Positions 7,580 to 9,192 of a DNA stretch of 9,192 nt are shown here, piece after piece. A program made the position numbers and the translations under genes. Under the pieces are notes generated by a model. The model searched no databases and had not been told where the DNA came from. It worked only from the letters and a program-made list of their open reading frames with translations. Origin of the DNA: Clostridia bacterium (GTDB lineage Bacteria > Bacillota > Clostridia > Oscillospirales > CAG-382); contig CAAEPN010000213.1 in the NCBI GenBank assembly GCA_900757905.1, positions 1 through 9,192 of the forward strand, given 5' to 3'. Numbering within the stretch: position 1 is the stretch's first letter; each line of letters starts with the position of its first letter.

Positions 7580-7594
7580 TTGTAATCATTACAA
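7580..7594 (+). promoter_or_regulatory. PerR-box operator
   Basis: TTGTAATCATTACAA is a perfect 7-1-7 inverted repeat. It matches the Bacillus PerR box TTATAATNATTATAA except for one symmetrical change per half-site (A to G on the left, T to C on the right). It begins 4 bases after the -10 hexamer and covers the predicted start of transcription. The first gene downstream encodes a PerR-like regulator, so autoregulation is the natural reading. Confidence 0.88.
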
Positions 7595-7596
7595 AA

Positions 7597-7615
7597 GTGA
7601 ATTGATTACAATCAA
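7597..7615 (+). promoter_or_regulatory. Second, weaker PerR-like half-site or imperfect palindrome
   Basis: The half-site ATTACAA recurs at 7605-7611, 17 bases after its copy in the main operator. Read as a 7-1-7 box (7597-7611), the left half matches only 4 of 7 positions. Read alternatively, 7602-7615 is a 6-2-6 palindrome (TTGATT, then AATCAA). It could be a second binding site within the leader. The evidence is the sequence pattern only. Confidence 0.5.
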
Positions 7616-7633
7616 ATTCGCAAGGAGTTCTCT

Positions 7634-8032
7634 ATGAATCCCACTGAACTCATGACGGCAAAAGGTGTAAAACCTTCTGCGCTGCGGTTGCAGATATACG
7701 ATTATCTTGATTCCCACCGCACACATCCCACAGTCGATGAAATCTATTCGGCACTTTCCGAAAGCTATCCGACGCTTTCCAAGACCACGGTCTATAACAC
7801 GGTCAAGCTTCTTGCCGAAACGGACATTATCAAAGCGATCGCCATTGAAGGCTTTCGCACGCGATATGACGCAAACACCGCTTTTCACGCGCATTTCTTA
7901 TGCCGAAAGTGCGGCATGGTCTACGACATATTCGATGTAAAACAACCGGATTTCCCGGACAACGGCTTTGTAGCCGAAACAACAGATGTATATTATTCCG
8001 GCAGCTGCAAAAACTGTCAGAATAAAATATAA
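7634..8032 (+). CDS. perR: Fur-family transcriptional regulator, PerR type
   Basis: This 132-residue protein has an N-terminal winged-helix DNA-binding domain (about 1-75, with recognition helix SKTTVYNTVKLL at 49-60) and a short dimerisation/metal domain. The residues that define PerR in Bacillus subtilis are all placed correctly: H31 (HPTVDEIY, equivalent to H37), D79 (D85), H85 and H87 (H91 and H93), and D98 (D104). The structural zinc site is complete with C90-x-x-C93 and C125-x-x-C128. In PerR, iron-bound H37 and H91 are oxidised by peroxide, which releases DNA. Having D at the D104 position favours PerR over Fur or Zur. It is somewhat shorter than the usual 145 residues, mainly in the C-terminal domain. 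The start has AAGGAG (7622-7627) 6 bases upstream. It is the first gene of an operon with rubrerythrin 25 bases downstream, and is probably autoregulated through the operator overlapping the promoter. Confidence 0.9.
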   Translation: MNPTELMTAKGVKPSALRLQIYDYLDSHRTHPTVDEIYSALSESYPTLSKTTVYNTVKLLAETDIIKAIAIEGFRTRYDANTAFHAHFLCRKCGMVYDIFDVKQPDFPDNGFVAETTDVYYSGSCKNCQNKI

Positions 8033-8057
8033 AAATATTTTTAAGGAGATTTTTGTT

Positions 8058-8603
8058 ATGAAAAAGTTTGTATGCATGGTATGCGGTTATGTTTATGAAG
8101 GCGAAACGGCTCCGAAGGAATGTCCTCAGTGCCACGCTCCGGCATCCAAGTTCCAAGAACAGAACGATGATATGACTTGGGCTGCTGAGCACGCAGTAGG
8201 CGTTGCAAAAGGCGTTTCCGAAGACATTCTTGCAGATCTTCGCGCCAACTTTACCGGCGAATGCACCGAAGTCGGCATGTACCTCGCTATGGCTCGCGTT
8301 GCGCACAGAGAGGGCTATCCCGAAATCGGTCTTTACTGGGAAAAGGCTGCTTATGAAGAAGCAGAGCACGCTGCAAAGTTTGCCGAACTCCTCGGCGAAG
8401 TGGTAACCGATTCTACCAAGAAGAACCTCGAAATGAGAGTTGAAGCCGAAAACGGCGCAACCGCCGGTAAGACTGATCTTGCAAAACGTGCAAAGGAAGC
8501 AGGTCTCGACGCTATTCATGACACCGTTCACGAAATGGCACGCGATGAAGCCCGTCACGGAAAAGCATTTGCCGGTCTCTTGAAGAGATACTTTGGAAAA
8601 TAA
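8058..8603 (+). CDS. rbr: Reverse-type rubrerythrin (N-terminal rubredoxin-like plus diiron domain)
   Basis: The protein has 181 residues and is cytosolic. Residues 1-35 form a rubredoxin-like iron site with C6-x-x-C9 and C22-x-x-C25. Residues from about 40 to 181 form a ferritin-like four-helix diiron domain with E68 and/or E71, E101-x-x-H104, E114 and E164-x-x-H167. Classical rubrerythrin has the rubredoxin part at the C-terminus. The reversed order here matches the clostridial reverse rubrerythrins, which reduce hydrogen peroxide to water with electrons from NAD(P)H oxidoreductases via rubredoxin and are PerR-controlled in Clostridium acetobutylicum. The start at 8058 is chosen for the AAGGAG at 8043-8048. 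An in-frame start further upstream at 7986 would run into the perR coding region and is rejected. A rubredoxin gene follows 34 bases downstream and is a plausible electron donor. Confidence 0.93.
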   Translation: MKKFVCMVCGYVYEGETAPKECPQCHAPASKFQEQNDDMTWAAEHAVGVAKGVSEDILADLRANFTGECTEVGMYLAMARVAHREGYPEIGLYWEKAAYEEAEHAAKFAELLGEVVTDSTKKNLEMRVEAENGATAGKTDLAKRAKEAGLDAIHDTVHEMARDEARHGKAFAGLLKRYFGK

Positions 8604-8637
8604 ACGATAACATTTCAGACAACACGGAGATGACATT

Positions 8638-8793
8638 ATGAAAAAATATGTTTGCCCCTGTGGCTATGTTTACGACCCGACGTTAGGTGACCCGGATAAC
8701 GGTATCGCCCCCGGCACTCCTTGGGAGGATGTTCCGGAAGATTGGGTATGTCCTACCTGCGGTTTAGGAAAAGACGTTTTTGACGAAGAATAA
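8638..8793 (+). CDS. Rubredoxin with an atypical C-x-C first knuckle
   Basis: A 51-residue single-domain rubredoxin. The second iron knuckle is regular (VCPTCG, C39-x-x-C42), and the conserved core is present: GYVYDP (9-14), GDPDNGIAPGTPWEDVPEDW (17-36) and GKDVF (45-49). The first knuckle reads YVCPCGY, so the cysteines are C6 and C8 with one residue between them instead of the canonical two. Four cysteines are still available for Fe(Cys)4. Rubredoxins carry single electrons, and here the natural partner is the rubrerythrin encoded 34 bases upstream. GGAG (8626-8629) lies 8 bases before the ATG. The gene ends the operon: no other plus-strand gene follows, and a strong hairpin lies 20 bases beyond the stop. 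Confidence 0.93.
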   Translation: MKKYVCPCGYVYDPTLGDPDNGIAPGTPWEDVPEDWVCPTCGLGKDVFDEE

Positions 8794-8813
8794 ACGGCTT
8801 TGATCTTCATTAG

Positions 8814-8862
8814 AGAAAGAACACGATTTGCGAAAAGGCAAACCGTGTTCTTTCTTTTATTT
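8814..8862 (+). terminator. Rho-independent terminator of the peroxide operon
   Basis: An 18-position stem (8814-8831 with 8838-8855, one A-C mismatch) closes a 6-base loop and is followed by TTTATTT (8856-8862). It lies 20 bases after the rubredoxin stop. The tail touches the stop codon of the convergent minus-strand gene. On the minus strand the hairpin is not followed by a T run, so it may serve that gene only weakly. Confidence 0.9.
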
Positions 8863-9192
8863 AGCCGTTATCCGCGGCAAATCGCTCTAAAATCGCCGCA
8901 AGCTCTGCGCGTGTCGCCTCATCCTGCGGTTTGAATTCCGTCTCGGTCTTGCCGTTCATGAGTCCGCAGCTTGCAGCATAGCGCACTGCTGCCGCAGCAT
9001 AATCCGAAACCTGTGCAGAGTCGGAAAAATCTCCCGCGCGCTCTCTGTCAAAATCTGTATTATACCGCTTATAGATCGCGTATCGGTACATGATCGTCGC
9101 GATCTGCTCACGGCTTATATTATCCTCCGGCGCAAATTCCTCTTTGCTGTAACCATTTACAATGTGATTCTTTTTCGCCCAGTTTACAGCGC
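8861..9192 (-). CDS. SLH-domain protein, C-terminal end (5' end outside window)
   Basis: The open frame enters at the right edge (first full codon at 9190) and ends with TAA at 8861-8863, giving 109 visible residues. Two S-layer homology repeats are visible. The first is partial, with AVNWAKKNHIVNGY at the edge and ISREQIATIMYRYA (visible residues 26-39). The second runs to the C-terminus, with AAVRYAASCGLMNGK and ATRAELAAILERFA. SLH repeats bind pyruvylated secondary cell-wall polysaccharide and hold extracellular proteins or S-layers to the wall. The enzyme or binding domain would lie upstream, outside the window, so the protein's role cannot be given. A start at 9091 (ATG) would cut through the first repeat and is not credible. 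The gene is convergent to the peroxide operon, with its stop codon touching that operon's terminator tail. Confidence 0.88.
   Translation of the reverse strand, partial: AVNWAKKNHIVNGYSKEEFAPEDNISREQIATIMYRYAIYKRYNTDFDRERAGDFSDSAQVSDYAAAAVRYAASCGLMNGKTETEFKPQDEATRAELAAILERFAADNG

Noticed and set aside
7830..8636. Minus-strand open frame of 268 codons opposite the peroxide operon
   Set aside because: The plus strand here encodes unmistakable PerR and rubrerythrin with proper ribosome binding sites. The antisense protein is Cys/Phe-rich without a domain and is a reading-frame shadow.
1..9192. tRNA, rRNA, riboswitch, CRISPR array, insertion sequence or phage gene
   Set aside because: No cloverleaf, conserved rRNA block, regularly spaced repeat, transposase or inverted-repeat pair was seen on reading both strands.

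Overview
The window looks like chromosomal DNA from an anaerobic, Gram-positive-type bacterium, most likely a member of the Clostridia. The grounds are strong GGAGG-type ribosome binding sites, an S-layer homology (SLH) protein, a PerR-type peroxide regulator in an operon with a reverse-type rubrerythrin and a rubredoxin, and sigma-A-like promoters in AT-rich spacers. This is inference from gene content; no rRNA, tRNA or other taxonomic marker is present. I see no mobile elements or CRISPR array.

Layout. Positions 1-342 (minus) hold the start of a DEDDh 3'-5' exonuclease with its own clear promoter. Upstream of that promoter is a strong terminator, which ends a two-gene minus-strand unit at 452-3317. 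The first gene of this unit is a 225-residue TIM-barrel protein of unknown substrate. The second is a 712-residue protein that joins three metal-dependent hydrolase-type domains in one chain: a calcineurin-like metallophosphoesterase, an endonuclease IV/sugar-isomerase-like TIM barrel, and a PHP phosphoesterase. Positions 3541-7431 (minus) encode a large membrane protein resembling the first half of cyclic beta-1,2-glucan synthases: a GT84 glycosyltransferase and a glucoamylase-like cyclisation domain, without the C-terminal GH94 part.

Positions 7548-8862 (plus) form a compact oxidative-stress operon read divergently from the glucan synthase gene: promoter, perfect 7-1-7 PerR-like operator, Fur-family regulator, reverse rubrerythrin, rubredoxin and a strong terminator. 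The operator at the predicted transcription start suggests that the regulator controls its own operon, with peroxide derepressing peroxide reduction by rubrerythrin and electron delivery by rubredoxin. Convergent to it, 8861-9192 (minus) is the C-terminal end of an SLH-repeat protein.

The items most worth a second look are the three-domain fusion (452-2590), the GH94-less glucan synthase (3541-7431), and the rubredoxin whose first metal-binding knuckle is C-x-C instead of C-x-x-C (8638-8793). Nothing in the window shows directly that any of these forms a new system.
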